DNA from: Parapristionchus giblindavisi
Lineage: Eukaryota > Nematoda > Chromadorea > Rhabditida > Diplogasteridae
Direction: 5' to 3'
NCBI GenBank assembly: GCA_943737045.1
Contig: CALSFV010000046.1
Location: 496,001 to 560,000, forward strand
DNA length: 64,000 nucleotides
Shown: in pieces, positions 38,779 to 49,399 of the stretch
Layout: each line of letters opens with the position of its first letter
How positions within the stretch are numbered: the first letter of the stretch is position 1
Notes under the pieces: generated by a model
The model's input: the letters and a program-made list of their open reading frames with translations, nothing else
The model's database searches: none
What the model was told of the DNA's origin: nothing
Translations under genes and position numbers: made by a program

Positions 38779-41448
38779 CGGTTTTCGAGTCACGAAGTAC
38801 TGAGCAGAAATTTTGCATAATTTGGGGTCGTTTGCAATTGCAGAATCTACCTGATATTATCTCTAATTTGATTTTTTTTTCAGGATACTCAACTTTGTGT
38901 CGGAAACTCTCAGAAGACTACATGTAACGTAAGAACACAGAATATTCTTAAATAGAACGATATCTGGAACCGGGAAACAGGCATATCTTGGAAAATCATA
39001 TTTTCATTGATATTTTCAGTACGATCTTGGCAGTCCACTGGTTCAGCAACCGGATCAGAACGGTAGTTGGTACCAGTACGGTATCTCATCATTCCGTGCG
39101 AAGAACTGCAATTCAGCTGGTGAGTTAACAATTTCGCTCATACTGGTTTATGAGAGGATATCTGACTCGATCGACATACTTGTGTTGGGGCTTGGCATTC
39201 TATGAAAAAATGGATAGTGAGATTTTTGCAGTTTTATGTAGTACTGTCCGAGAGAAGTTCACCCATGCAGGAGAGAAGTTCTGAAAATGCTTCTACGCCT
39301 CAGGGCATGACGTCATAAAAATTCTAAATTTTTGCAAACTTGCTCGTACGGCTTCATGAGTGGTACCAATCGATTCCTCGTTCAATTCTAAGACTTTTTT
39401 GATTCGGTACATTTTTTGTTAATCTTCGGTCTTCCTTAGGAAAAATGCAAAAAAACATTAATAAATTCAATTTTTTCGAATTTAATATATTATGCAAGTG
39501 CAAAGGGCCGTTTTTTATTCGCTCAGTTTTTTCTTATTACAATTACACATACGCTTGTACATACCGTTAATTTTTTAAGGGGGGCCGGTAGATTGGAGAA
39601 GCAAAAAACAAGTGCAATTGAATTGTGGTGTGCATACTGTAAAGCTGCCGAGTTTTGTGCTATTTCCCGGCTCTGGTTTCTCGTTGTCGATGATAATTGA
39701 TGTAATCATATCTACTACTTTAACACGGCTCAAGCAATATACTTATGGCATTCCTCGGCTACAGTAACTCGCATAGCACACTGAAATGAAAGAGCAATGA
39801 GAGAGAAAGCACAAGAGCGCGCACCGAGTAGACCTCAGCATAACTTTAGCTACGGGTCTGAAATTAATCGGGACTAAACCAAAATAAGGGAAATAAATCT
39901 ATGATACATTGCAAAGCTGCTTGCGCAGGATCCATAATTTTAGAATACCTGCCTTCTGAAAAATAGGGTCTCGAAATACGTCCTATCAAAAAAAAAAAAT
40001 TTATGCCCTGAGGGCAAATGGCGAGCAATGACAACCGTATTAAGGGGATAAACATTACTCGCCACTAGCATCATTTTAGCACTTAGAACGGGTTGTTAGC
40101 ACATCTAGAAGCAGAGTTATAAATTGTGGTGGTCAAAGTTGCGACCCTGCTACAGCTTGAAATCAGAGTCGGAGCCATTCCGGATTGTTTGACTGTGCAG
40201 CCCTGATGGGGTTCTCCACTCTCACAATGTTTCAGTAGAACAGGACTTTTGACTAAAGAAACAAAATTTTTCAAAAAAGTGTAATTCGATTGCGTCATCA
40301 CTAAGCAATAATGAACTAATGTAAATAAATTCGCCAGCATATCATGGTTGTATTCCTTGTTAAATTCTGTACATTGACTCAAAAGATCAGCTTGATTGCT
40401 TTCCTGGATCAAAAGTTATAAAAATATGAAAAAGTGCCCGGAGACTTGTTGCCTACACTTTATCTAGGTATGTGTTTAATTCATTTCAGTGTGCTATGTG
40501 AGTTATTGTAGCCGAGGAATGCCATAAATATATTGCTTGAGCCGTGTTAAATATGATTACATCAATTATCATCGACAACGAGAATCAGAGGCCAGAGCCG
40601 GGAAATAGCATAAAACTCGGCAGCTTTACAGTAAGCACACCACAATTCAATTGCACTTGTTTTTTGCTTCTCCAATCTACCGGCCCCCCTTAAAAAATTA
40701 ACGGTATGTACAAGCGTATGTGTAATTGTAATAAGAAAAAACTGAGCGAATAAAAAACGGCCCTTTGCACTTGCATAATATATTAAATTCGAAAAAATTG
40801 AATTTATTAATGTTTTTTTGCATTTTTCCTAAGGAAGACCGAAGATTAACAAAAAATGTACCGAATCAAAAAAGTCTTAGAATTGAACGAGGAATCGATT
40901 GGTACCACTCATGAAGCCGTACGAGCAAGTTTGCAAAAATTTTAAATTTTTATGACGTCATGCCCTGAGGCGTAGAAGCATTTTCACAACTTCTCTCCTG
41001 CATGGGTGAACTTCTCTCGGGCAGTACTACATAAAACTGCAAAAATCTCTTGTGAAAATGTCAAGTGATATGCGAGAAGTTAGCGCAGTCACTCATATAT
41101 CCCATAGCGCAGTGGTAAACGTTCGGAGTCGTTAATCGTTACGAGTCGTTACCCATTTGTCGCAAGTTCAAATATTGCCGAATTTTCTCAATTTTCAAAG
41201 AGAGCGCCTTTCCAAGCACGGGCCTGATAGTTCAATCATGTTTCTAGCGATCAATAAGCTGAACCATCATAAAATAAATAGTGTACGGTATGTAGAATAT
41301 CTTTTGCTACCTTTCTGTCTTCACAGTTTCTTTACGAAAATATTCGAGGGACTCCACCTTTAACTGTTTCTTAATTACAGCCGTGTTCACTCGTGTTTCT
41401 CAATACTGTAGTTGGATCAAATCTCAATCCGGAGTTTACTGCTTTTAA
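36882..41448 (+). CDS. Secreted trypsin-fold protein lacking catalytic His and Ser (gene 2)
   Basis: Tandem paralogue of gene 1 with the same ten-exon plan: 36882-36940, 37084-37199, 37437-37505, 37553-37628, 38149-38239, 38376-38493, 38615-38706, 38884-38928, 39020-39119, 41381-41448 (277 residues). Landmarks are the signal peptide MKLLIIISLALVAYSTAQS, VVGGGTANPYSWPWNV, WILTSAS in place of LTAAHC, HNDIALIK with the Asp kept, GWGY, YDLGSPLV in place of GDSGGP, and FTRVSQYCSWI. It is therefore also a predicted non-catalytic homologue. Exon 1 has two possible donors three bases apart, GTAGTA at 36938 and GTAAGT at 36941, changing the protein by one residue. Exon 6 needs a GC donor (AAG/GCTGGT at 38494), where gene 1 has GT. 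Exon 7 is two codons shorter than in gene 1. Intron 9 is swollen to 2.26 kb by a foldback element. Confidence 0.83.
38731..38777. repeat. (TA)n microsatellite in intron 7 of gene 2
   Basis: About 23 uninterrupted TA pairs between exon 7 and exon 8. Its length is likely to vary between strains. Confidence 0.97.
39219..41049. mobile_element. 1.8-kb foldback element in intron 9 of gene 2
   Basis: The left arm starts GAGATTTTTGCAGTTTTATG (39219) and runs to about 39790. The right arm is its complement, from about 40494 to 41049. The arms are about 560 bp and nearly identical (for example CTGTCCGAGAG against CTGCCCGAGAG). The centre of about 700 bp is not palindromic and holds an open frame on the minus strand. 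I could not see a clear target duplication. Gene 1 intron 9 is only 85 bp and shows the state without insertion. Confidence 0.82.
40083..40412 (-). CDS. Unidentified ORF in the centre of the foldback element
   Basis: 109 codons on the minus strand, starting MIQESNQADLLSQCTEF. No family is recognised. A diverged piece lies at 49425-49510 on the plus strand (LIQESSQADLLSKCTQ, then IKEYNHD) and soon meets a stop. The two copies differ mostly by substitutions that keep the sense, which suggests the frame once coded for protein. The segment upstream of the start is also similar (ACTTTTGATCCAGGAAAGCA against ACTTTTGATTCAGGAAAGCA), so the original frame probably began earlier. It may be part of a former transposase or a captured host exon. 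Confidence 0.35.
   Translation of the reverse strand: MIQESNQADLLSQCTEFNKEYNHDMLANLFTLVHYCLVMTQSNYTFLKNFVSLVKSPVLLKHCESGEPHQGCTVKQSGMAPTLISSCSRVATLTTTIYNSASRCANNPF
41098..41185 (+). repeat. Degenerate tRNA-like (SINE-like) unit in intron 9 of gene 2
   Basis: Box A TAGCGCAGTGGTA (41105-41117) is good. A weak box B, AAGTTCAAATATT, lies at 41164-41176. The GCGCAGTGG core is shared with the units at 32876 and 33309. It sits just outside the right end of the foldback element. A complete tRNA fold is not possible. Confidence 0.4.
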
Positions 41449-42246
41449 GTCATATTCATTAGATTTGCATCGTCTTTTAAAATAAGTAAAAATGAATAAA
41501 TTATTAAAAATTATTTATGTTTATGTGACATTATCTTTCAATAGGAGACGTATATCTATGATAAACAAGAGAAAAGATTAACTTTTAAATTCTTATGTGT
41601 CATTTTCCACGAAAATTTTGTGCAGTGAAATTTGTGGTCCATTAAGAGCATTTATCATTACGGGATTGTAATCTACCGTGATATTCTTGTTAAACAAAAC
41701 ATACGATGACCTATGATTAGAATTATCTTTGCCTTTGTATCTACGGCACGGTCGGCTAGACTATTCTTTCTCTACTCTTTACTTCACTCTCACAATCTAT
41801 TAAGAGAAGCTATCATCAAAAGCTGAATGCCCTCCTAGAATACTTGGGAAAGTCAGGAGCGATATCTCCATCTTGTCAAGCAAACCAATTGGACGAGCCG
41901 CGATGGAGCTATTTTCATGTTACTTGTGGATACGAAAATAGCCCCGGCTTTGAACCCCCTCCTACGATATGCTGACAGGATATTGACATGATATGTATTA
42001 TTATTATTTCAAAAATATATCACCAAAAAATTAGTGATTTTAAATAACTATGGAAAAGCACATTTATTTTCATTGTATGGTATTCTTCATATGCAAAAGT
42101 CAGTGAGTATCTTTATTTACATTATGCATATTGTAGTCAGTAGGATCATATGTGAGTAATGGTCGTCATCAAATCTCAACAGAGAGCTCTTACCTAAAAT
42201 GAGTCGTCGTATGTCGTAAATCAGAACTTTTTAACGGTTTTATTGA
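41449..42246. other. Intergenic stretch between convergent genes
   Basis: No gene recognised. It holds the 3' ends of gene 2 (AATAAA at 41495) and of the minus-strand gene that follows (AATAAA on the minus strand at 42239-42244, overlapping the region just past its stop). Confidence 0.5.
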
Positions 42247-42732
42247 TTACCAAGCGATTTGAAGCATTTTTTCCGTCTCACGATGCCAGTTTTCTCTTGC
42301 TTCGGGATCACTTTCTCCGATTTCTTTCCACTTTCCTAAAAGAAAAATTGCTAGAAATTATCGATCGTAAATTTGTTTGCCTTTAATCGGATTTTTCCAT
42401 GCATTATTTAGTAAAATAGCTATAAATCGATAATGAGAGACTTACTGTAGATCTTCTGGAAGAATCTAACGATAAAATTATCGGAGAGTCCATCATCTGA
42501 AGATTCAGTGACTGTCGTCATAGTTACCGTATCTTCAACAATCCTGAATGTGAATCGGTAAATGGCTTTTTTTCTCTATCTCACAACGCTTACACATTAG
42601 GCCCATTGGTGTCTTCAACAACGGCGTGGATTGTTCTTAAATTCGAATCAATTTAGATTTAATGTTGTAAAACAATAAATTTACTTACAGAGCGAGAACG
42701 AGAACGATGAGATAGAGGACGACCAACTTCAT
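42247..42732 (-). CDS. Small secreted or membrane-anchored peptide, 76 residues
   Basis: Three exons, 42689-42732, 42446-42543 and 42247-42335, with clean GTAAGT donors and CAG/TAG acceptors and consistent phase. The N-terminus MKLVVLYLIVLVLALIVEDT is strongly hydrophobic, a signal peptide or signal anchor. The rest is acidic and Thr/Ser-rich (TVTMTTVTESSDDGL), then basic and aromatic (FIVRFFQKIYRKWKEIGES), ending in a charged helix-like stretch (DPEARENWHRETEKMLQIAW). There are no cysteines. A poly(A) signal follows the stop within a few bases. No family is recognised; it looks like a small secreted peptide of the kind common in worms. The phase agreement over two introns is the main evidence that it is real. 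Confidence 0.7.
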
Positions 42733-43672
42733 GATAGAGGGGAGGAGAAAATGAAATGATTGATCAGATCGATCCTTCCTTTTTTGTCTGGAAATTAAAA
42801 TTTGCATACTAGGTTAAATGTTTTATTGTCTACAATGATGACATTGTTCATTAGATTATAGACTTTTAGTGTCTCATCGTCAATTGGAAAAAAAGAGTAT
42901 CAATTGACATTATCTAATTATTAGAGAGATGTGAAATGAGGTTAAAATAATTTTCATTGTTCTTGTTGAAACTAAGCGAAAATTGATTGAAACTTGCGCT
43001 AAGTATTTCGTTATTTTTATGAGAAATAGTGCATCTACGAGGAGGTGTTGTGTGTTCGATCTAATTAATCTACAACAAAATGAACAACATTAAAGATTCG
43101 ATCACTTGATCGATGCTTCAGAATGATTAATCATATCATCTATTGGAACTATATAATCAATTTATGTTCGAGCCGGAATAAAAATGACCTCATATAAACA
43201 TTTTGAGAAAAAGTTGGAAGGAAGAAAAGCACTGCACCTTTTCCTGAACATAAACAGATAGTTAAAGAAGAGGAATCAAGAGATTTGGGATGCACTATTA
43301 TCATGAAGAACATGGGACCTACGATGTGGCATTCTGATATATAATAGACTCGTTAATAGTCGACGATGGTCTTGTTGTAAAATACATATGGGTGATTCGC
43401 TCCCTAACAAATAAATCCAAAATCTAAATCATTCAATACCTATACCAATAACAAACAAATTTCCAAATTAATAACAGTAGTATTTTTTTCAGTTCAGTTT
43501 AGACACATTTATTCAAGATTGGAGTCTATTGTGCAAAGCTTTCCAGTCATTCCTCTTTTATTACTTCAGAAACGATAGTCTTATTATCCGGATGAAATGG
43601 TCCTTCTATCTTTCTTGAAGTCTTCATTGTCGACGATTTTGGTATCCCATTATTATTATATATTTTAATAAG
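42733..43672. other. Intergenic stretch upstream of the small secreted gene
   Basis: No gene or repeat family recognised. It contains the promoter region of the minus-strand gene. GATC-rich words (GATTGATCAGATCGATCC) lie just before its ATG. Confidence 0.4.
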
Positions 43673-43828
43673 ATGCCACGCATACCAAAATATGTACCTT
43701 TATCCGAAAATGACGTACATGATAGCACAGATGATCTTTGCTTTACACTCGTCATATTAAAACAATACAAAGATAAGATAATATGTGAGTCAATCAAGAC
43801 CATACACATATGTATCTTATCTACCTGA
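43673..43828 (+). CDS. Possible small ORF or first exon, unidentified
   Basis: An ATG preceded by TTTTAATAAG opens a frame starting MPRIPKYVPLSENDVHDSTD and running 51 codons. A good donor, GTGAGT at 43785, would end a first exon after 37 codons, but I found no convincing next exon. The composition is protein-like and it points towards the RING gene 300 bp downstream. It could be a separate tiny gene or chance. Confidence 0.25.
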   Translation: MPRIPKYVPLSENDVHDSTDDLCFTLVILKQYKDKIICESIKTIHICILST

Positions 43829-44142
43829 GAAAACATGGCTTGCGCGTACCTTCCTATGAATTATTAATTTGTAGCAAGAAAGTATTGACTTAAATTCCAC
43901 AACGCGATCTTATCAAATTAATTTATGCACCGGAGTCAACATTGAAATTCTGGTTTGGGTGAACACAGGGCAGGAGTGCTACTATAATTTAGTGCATAGA
44001 GTGAGTGGTAAGAGCTTGTTTTCTCTCTGGCAGCGTTACTCCTTTGAATAGTGTTATAGTCTGTGAAGAACGCAGGCAATGTGACTTTCGGTCTGTTTTG
44101 TTCTAATTGATTTTCTTTTTGCTTTACTACACTCTGCTAACC

Positions 44143-45569
44143 ATGTTCGGTCTTCTTCAACTTGCTTCAATTCGTCCACAATCAAACTACGAAGAAAGAT
44201 CGGTTAGTTTTTTTTAAATAATTGATTATTTACCTTGCCATTTTATGACTGCACAAACGCCAGGATTACTCAATTTATAGATAATTACTTTAAGACGGAT
44301 ACAGATGACATCAAATTCCTAACCACGGATCAATTACTTTGCCCGATTTGTCAAGAGGTTAGATTATTCTGTGTCTATGATATAGTTTACCTTTTGGCAG
44401 CAATCAAAGAATACTTATTATTTGCACACTTCACAAACTATGGCATAACTAAGCATAACATTATCATATCATGGTAAAACATCCCAGTGGATGTTTTATC
44501 ATGTCGTTTTTCATTGTTGGTATACCCTCATCATTCGTTGTTTCAGTTCTTCCATTCCATTCCACGCGTTCTCTCATGTGGACATACCCTTTGTACCAAT
44601 TGTTTTAGACATCTCCGATCCGCTTCGAATCGATTCAAAGTACACTATCACTTTTAACAATTTTGAAACTATTTTCCAATAAAATATGATAGAATCGTGT
44701 AATCGAGCCTTCTTCCAGGTCTTCAAATGCCCGTTGTGCACTAACGTCTGTACTGGAATACGGCCAAACTATATCTTGGAAAGTATAATCGAGTCAGAAA
44801 TATATTTTTTTTATACATATTTAAAAAATTGTCCAAAGTTAGCTCGTTTGTTCAAACACAAAATGTTGTTTTTTTTCGTTTTCAACTTTACTTACTTGTC
44901 AACTCATAACGAGTTGAACCAGTGTGGACATTCTTGAACCTTGATAACTCTTCTTTGGCAGGTCAGGGAATGCATCTTCAAATGATATTTTAAATGATGA
45001 TCTGGCTATTTGCGATGAGATTCACTCGTTGAGAAGACAATTGGAATCAATGAGAGCAATTTTGGAGAGGAGAGAGGAATCGGTTTGTTATATTATCGTC
45101 AATAACTAAAATATTTTCAATTTCATAAAGAAATTGAATGGGAACCTTCAATTCACGCAATATTTTCAATTATTATCCCAAGTCCTTCAAATGTTAATAT
45201 CTATTTAACTCTTATTCGCAGGGAGAAAAGCATCAAATCGCTGATAAAATCGAACGCGTTTTCGATTCGATGAGCGAACTAAGATCAAAGATCAGAATAC
45301 AATGGAGAGGATCGTTGAGAGAGATGATCAAATCATTCATTCAACGTATGTAACCTCTTTTATCAGATTATAAACGTAATAAAAAGAACATGGTGAGAGA
45401 AAAGAACATATTATTTTTCGTATGCTACTCTCTGACCATTTAATGCTACCACAATAAATAGAAAATGTATATAAATAATAATATTTATTATTTATTTTTA
45501 TCAGTGATCATCTCGTGTGTGCTGCTCTTTATAACAACAATTCTCTACGCGATCGAGAAGTTTCTATGA
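44143..45569 (+). CDS. RING-type E3 ligase-like protein with C-terminal membrane anchor
   Basis: Exons: about 44143-44206, about 44281-44357, then 44547-44639, 44719-44782, 44967-45082, 45222-45345, 45505-45569. The RING finger spans three exons: CPIC in exon 2, SCGHTLCTNC in exon 3, KCPLC in exon 4. All eight ligands of a C3HC4 finger are present (C-x2-C-x12-C-x-H-x2-C-x2-C-x15-C-x2-C). RPNYILE follows it. Exon 5 encodes a charged helix (HSLRRQLESMRAILERREES), likely coiled coil. The last exon gives a hydrophobic segment, LIISCVLLFITTILYAIEKF, one residue from the stop, as in tail-anchored proteins. I infer ubiquitin ligase activity at a membrane. The exon 1-2 join is uncertain: the best donor (44203) and best acceptor (44264) are out of phase by one base. 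Donor 44207 with acceptor 44280 is in frame but weaker. Confidence 0.75.
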
Positions 45570-46640
45570 AGCGTATGCCATGACAATTGACAATTGTCAA
45601 TTGGCATGAGAATTGTATGTAAACAATCGATGAAGTCAGAGCCATGTATCAACATTTTACATTTTTTAGATCGTAATAGGTGCTGAATTGTGAAAAGAAA
45701 AAAAGTTATGTATTTTAATAACTATAAACGTCACCGTTAAAGGATCAGACATATTCAGAAATTTAAAAGGTGAAATTAAGAATTTTGTGTTGTTTGCTTT
45801 CATTTTTTATTTCATTGTAAATATATCGTAAAAGTTAAATGTGTTTATTAATTTATCTTGTTTTATCTTTCATTGTGCGATACATTTATCAGAAAATATT
45901 CAAAATTTGATATGTGAACTGAGAATTTAAATAATGATGGAAGACTTGTGGCTGCAATTACTTTATTATAGCTTTGAGAATTGAGTTTGAGTGGGCGAGG
46001 ATACTTAACATATGGGTTATGGTCGGGATTGCTATAAAAATCATCATGGAGAAATATGAATATTTGGAATTTTTAAAAGGTATTCAAATAAATTGTGTTA
46101 TTGTGTGGTTACATTTGTCATACGGGAAAGTGCGTTACATATCAGGCAACGCGAGATGATTGTAATTAGAAACTACGAAACTAATTAGGAATTTTTTTAT
46201 AAAGCTAATTAGAACTACGAATCTAAATAGGGTATTTTTGAATATAATTATCAAATTTTTGAGTCTAATTAGGTTATTTTCGAATCTAATTCTGTCACGT
46301 TAGGAACGCTAGAATTACATTCAAAAAGAGTTACCTGAGTTTCCGCTACGGAATCCCATGTAACGAGGTTAATTTGCTATAAATTTCCCGGGTTTCAGAT
46401 AGGAAAGAAATATCAGAAAATGATCTTGAAGTAAAGTACGATTATCGTGAGAATTCTGGAAAAAAAATTATAGAAATATTACTGAATACATTTATTTAAA
46501 GTAATTCCCTAATTTATCAAATCGATGTTTCGGCTAAATGTTAAGAATCCTCGACAAAAGGGTATCGAATCCATTTCGGCAAGGGGTGGCGTCATCTACA
46601 TGAAAAGCGTTCAAATTTAAATACTTTACCTCTTCCTCTC
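45570..46640. other. Non-coding stretch with loose CTAATTAG repeats
   Basis: No gene recognised. Between 46155 and 46300 the words CTAATTAG and CGAATCTAA recur as a degenerate short repeat. The longest open frames lack a credible start or domain. Confidence 0.4.
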
Positions 46641-47300
46641 TTGTTTTGAGTTCCTTTGAGTCACATTTTCCTCTTCCTTCACTGCAGACTGTGATTACTC
46701 ATCGCCCCTGTATCCCATCTCTCTTCATCCTTTTTCCTGTCTCAGCTTTCCCTCTCCCTCTTCTTTGTATAATCATATACAAATTCCATCTGTACCCTTT
46801 TCTCTTTCCTTCTTCCATCACTCTCACAACCAAGGAGCTATTTCGTCAGACATCTAATTGTTATTAAATTATTCAACTTTTCTTATCTTTGTTTAATATG
46901 TATTTCATTTTTGAACCTGCAAAATAAAATATCTCTTGAATCAATATATCTCTTCTCATATAATCTTTTTTAGCTCGATCCATATCTATTATTGTATACT
47001 GTTATTCGTTGTTTTTCACGTTTCTGTGAGAAAAGCGAAATAAAATAAGATATATCATGATCGTTTGTACTTCAGTGCCTACTTCACTCAATTCGACCTT
47101 AATCAGATGAAGAGAAATATAGATGACTCACTCGTTACAATTATATTATCATCTGGATAAAAAAAGAGTTGAGTAATACGACCCAGAAGGTATAGTTGAT
47201 CAAACCTACGAAATGGATCGATTACTTTCTTGTCCTTCATTACAGTCTTCAGGACTTCTTGGCGTTGAGGCACACATGCATGTTGTTCAAATGCGGCGGT
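46641..47300. other. Pyrimidine-rich and AT-rich non-coding stretch
   Basis: 46625-46830 is strongly C/T-rich on the plus strand. The open frame there is a product of this bias. No gene is supported up to 47300. Confidence 0.4.
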
Positions 47301-47307
47301 GTTGTAC

Positions 47308-47376
47308 CTCCCCTCGAAGACCGGTGAATTCAAAGGCGACGTACGCCAGGGGAGTGCCCGGTCCTCTGCTTCTCCC
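47308..47376 (-). CDS. Possible isolated exon, unidentified
   Basis: Between a CATACAG acceptor and a GAG/GTACAA donor on the minus strand lie exactly 23 codons, GRSRGPGTPLAYVAFEFTG and four more. The LAYVAFEF run recalls the RNP1 strand of an RNA-recognition motif, but the preceding Lys/Arg-Gly of RNP1 is absent. A second exon-like piece (TVMKDKKVIDPFRR, 47215-47260) ends at GTTTGATC, the donor form seen in the laminin-region introns. Without more exons this stays a suggestion. Confidence 0.22.
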
Positions 47377-47475
47377 CTGTATGTTTAGTGCGTCATTTCG
47401 GAAAGTGCCTTCAATAACAATACAATACGTTTTGGATGTAAGAGTCGTCTGCTTGTATGCCCAAAGATGAATTGA

Positions 47476-47486
47476 CCCCCCCCCCC
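47476..47486. repeat. Poly-C tract
   Basis: Eleven C in a row on the plus strand. Such tracts often carry length errors in assemblies. Confidence 0.9.
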
Positions 47487-47672
47487 TTTATAGAAACGAT
47501 ATTTCGATTGTATTGACTATCATTGTAGATACGATATTATGTCTAGAGACGATATTCATACATATTTTACCTATTTTTCTTCTTCATACCGTCTCATATA
47601 TAAGAGACGGTTATCAATGATAAAGCAGCTTGCAACCTAAAGACTTGTTGTACTACATGGAAAGGTTATTGG

Positions 47673-47801
47673 ATGACCTCAAATGCTTCAAATTGTCCTG
47701 TCTGTTTGGTCAGCTATTTCGGCAAGTACAGACACACGATACTATGCGTCGGCTGCAAAAATCGAAAAGATTGCCTTCTGATCTGTTCACTAATGAATTG
47801 A
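47673..47801 (+). CDS. Short Cys-rich ORF with a C-x2-C-x13-C-x2-C pattern
   Basis: 42 codons starting MTSNASNCPVCLVSYFGKY. The spacing CPVC, then 13 residues, then CVGC equals the first zinc finger of nuclear hormone receptors, and further Cys follow (KDCLLIC). The FFRR motif that normally follows the second pair is missing (KNRK instead). It may be a degenerate receptor fragment or a chance cysteine pattern. No splice sites clearly extend it. Confidence 0.25.
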   Translation: MTSNASNCPVCLVSYFGKYRHTILCVGCKNRKDCLLICSLMN

Positions 47802-48652
47802 GAGCCCCCCTCCCCCAGTGTAGTCACGATACGATCGAAATGTTGTGCCTCGCTTTACATGTTTACATTTTCCTCCTATTGTATTATGTTTTGACTATGA
47901 ATGCTATATAAAAGAGCGAGAGTTGAGAATAAAATATACCGCATCCTAAGACTAGTTGTATTGCACTGTAAGGTCAAGCTCGAGTAGATCTCTTGTTTTT
48001 GTTCATAGAATGATGTTGTTAGCCTTGTCAACGATGGAAATGATTCCCGTTACGTTTCACTCGTGTTTATACAACGTTTTCATGCGGATGATGAAGGCGA
48101 GCGAAATACTAGGGGATGGGAGAGTGTAGAAGAGAATGAGGGGACGGTGGGTCATTAATGAATGAGATAGTGGAGGGAAACTGGAGAGCCGTAGAGTGAG
48201 TGAGTGAGTGAGAGTATGACTGAGTGTGCACTGTTGACGAATAATTTAGTCGGTATAGTCGATGCAGACATGAAAAGCCACAAGGGTGGAGCAAGAGGGA
48301 AATGAAAGGCTGAAACCCGCAGAATTAGTGACTTAAACTAGATGGCATTCGCAATGAAGCGAAAACAAATAAATAACCTTACTGAATGTACCCTCGCTTA
48401 AAGATAAGAAAAGATATGACAATGGCTATCACTACTTGCATATTGTGCTATAGATAAACTGTGGTGAGGGTGGCGTAAATGCGACAATCCCAACTTGCTC
48501 GAACTATTTAAACGCACCACGTATTGATTCATTCTAGTGTATTTTTTTTAAATATCGTAACAGTATGTCATGTATCACTTTCTATCTGAATCTCATATAA
48601 TATAATATATAACATTCAAAAGATCTTTTTGTGAAACATTATTTCTATTATA
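47802..48652. other. Non-coding stretch with short repeats
   Basis: No gene recognised. The segment GCATCCTAAGACTAGTTGTAT (47941) is a diverged repeat of 47633-47655. A (GAGT)n run is at 48194-48212. 48105-48240 is purine-rich. Confidence 0.4.
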
Positions 48653-49195
48653 CAGTACAGCCCGATCTCCTTTTGTACACGAGTAACACTGAGGCGCCCT
48701 GCGGCGCTCATTTGCGCTCATCATTTATTTCTGCGGGTACTGAATACTTTTCGATTCTCAAAGTCTTAATCATGAGTTTCCGTTATGAAAAGTTGTTTTA
48801 AACACTAAAGAAACTGAAACAAAATTTCTATTAATGAGAAAAAACAATTGAAAGGCAAATCACACTGGTCCGAAAACGATGGGTAATTATTTACTGGAAA
48901 GGTACTGTAATAATGCGCATCGATCGCACGATCGCCGTAAGATATTTTTCGAAATTTACAGTACCCATCGTTTTCGGACCAGTGTGATTTGCGTTTTAAT
49001 TGTTTTTTTCTCATTAATAGAAATTTTGTTTCAGTTTCTTTAGTGTTTAAAACAACTTTTCATAACGGAAACTCATGATTAAGATTTTGAGAATCGATAA
49101 GTATTCAGTACCCGCAGAAATAAATGATGAGCGCAAATGAGCGCCGCAGGGCGCCTCAGTGTTACTCGTGTACAAAAGGAGATCGGGCTGTACTG
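48653..49195. mobile_element. Palindromic MITE, Tc1/mariner-type ends, TA duplication
   Basis: A 543-bp element with ends CAGTACAGCCCGATCTCC and its complement, flanked by TA (48651-48652 and 49196-49197). The inverted arms run almost to the middle (about 225 bp each, for example CACACTGGTCCGAAAACGATGGG mirrored near 48963-48986), leaving a spacer of about 75 bp. The arms are nearly identical, differing by occasional bases (TTTTCGATTC against TTATCGATTC). CAGT ends with TA targets mark it as non-autonomous Tc1/mariner. It is unrelated at the ends to the mariner at 26288, so another transposase would have moved it. Confidence 0.92.
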
Positions 49196-49399
49196 TACAA
49201 AGATCAGAGAGTAAAAACTAGAGTAAAAATAGAGTAAAAACTTTTGCGAATATTTTGGAAATGTTGTTTGGAAATGTTCATATATCGGAGCTATGAAAGA
49301 AAGAGATATCATCAGTAGAGTCGTAGGGACAAGAATACTGCGAGAGAAAAAAATCTTAGTACAGATACAGCATCGGCAAAATTCATGGGACGAATTTTC

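Noticed and set aside
32143..41448. Calling the protease-like genes active trypsins
   Set aside because: LTAAHC and GDSGGP are absent in both, and no alternative exon supplying them was found.
46646..46867. 73-codon frame rich in Pro, Ser and Leu
   Set aside because: Explained by the C/T-rich strand bias; no signals of a gene.
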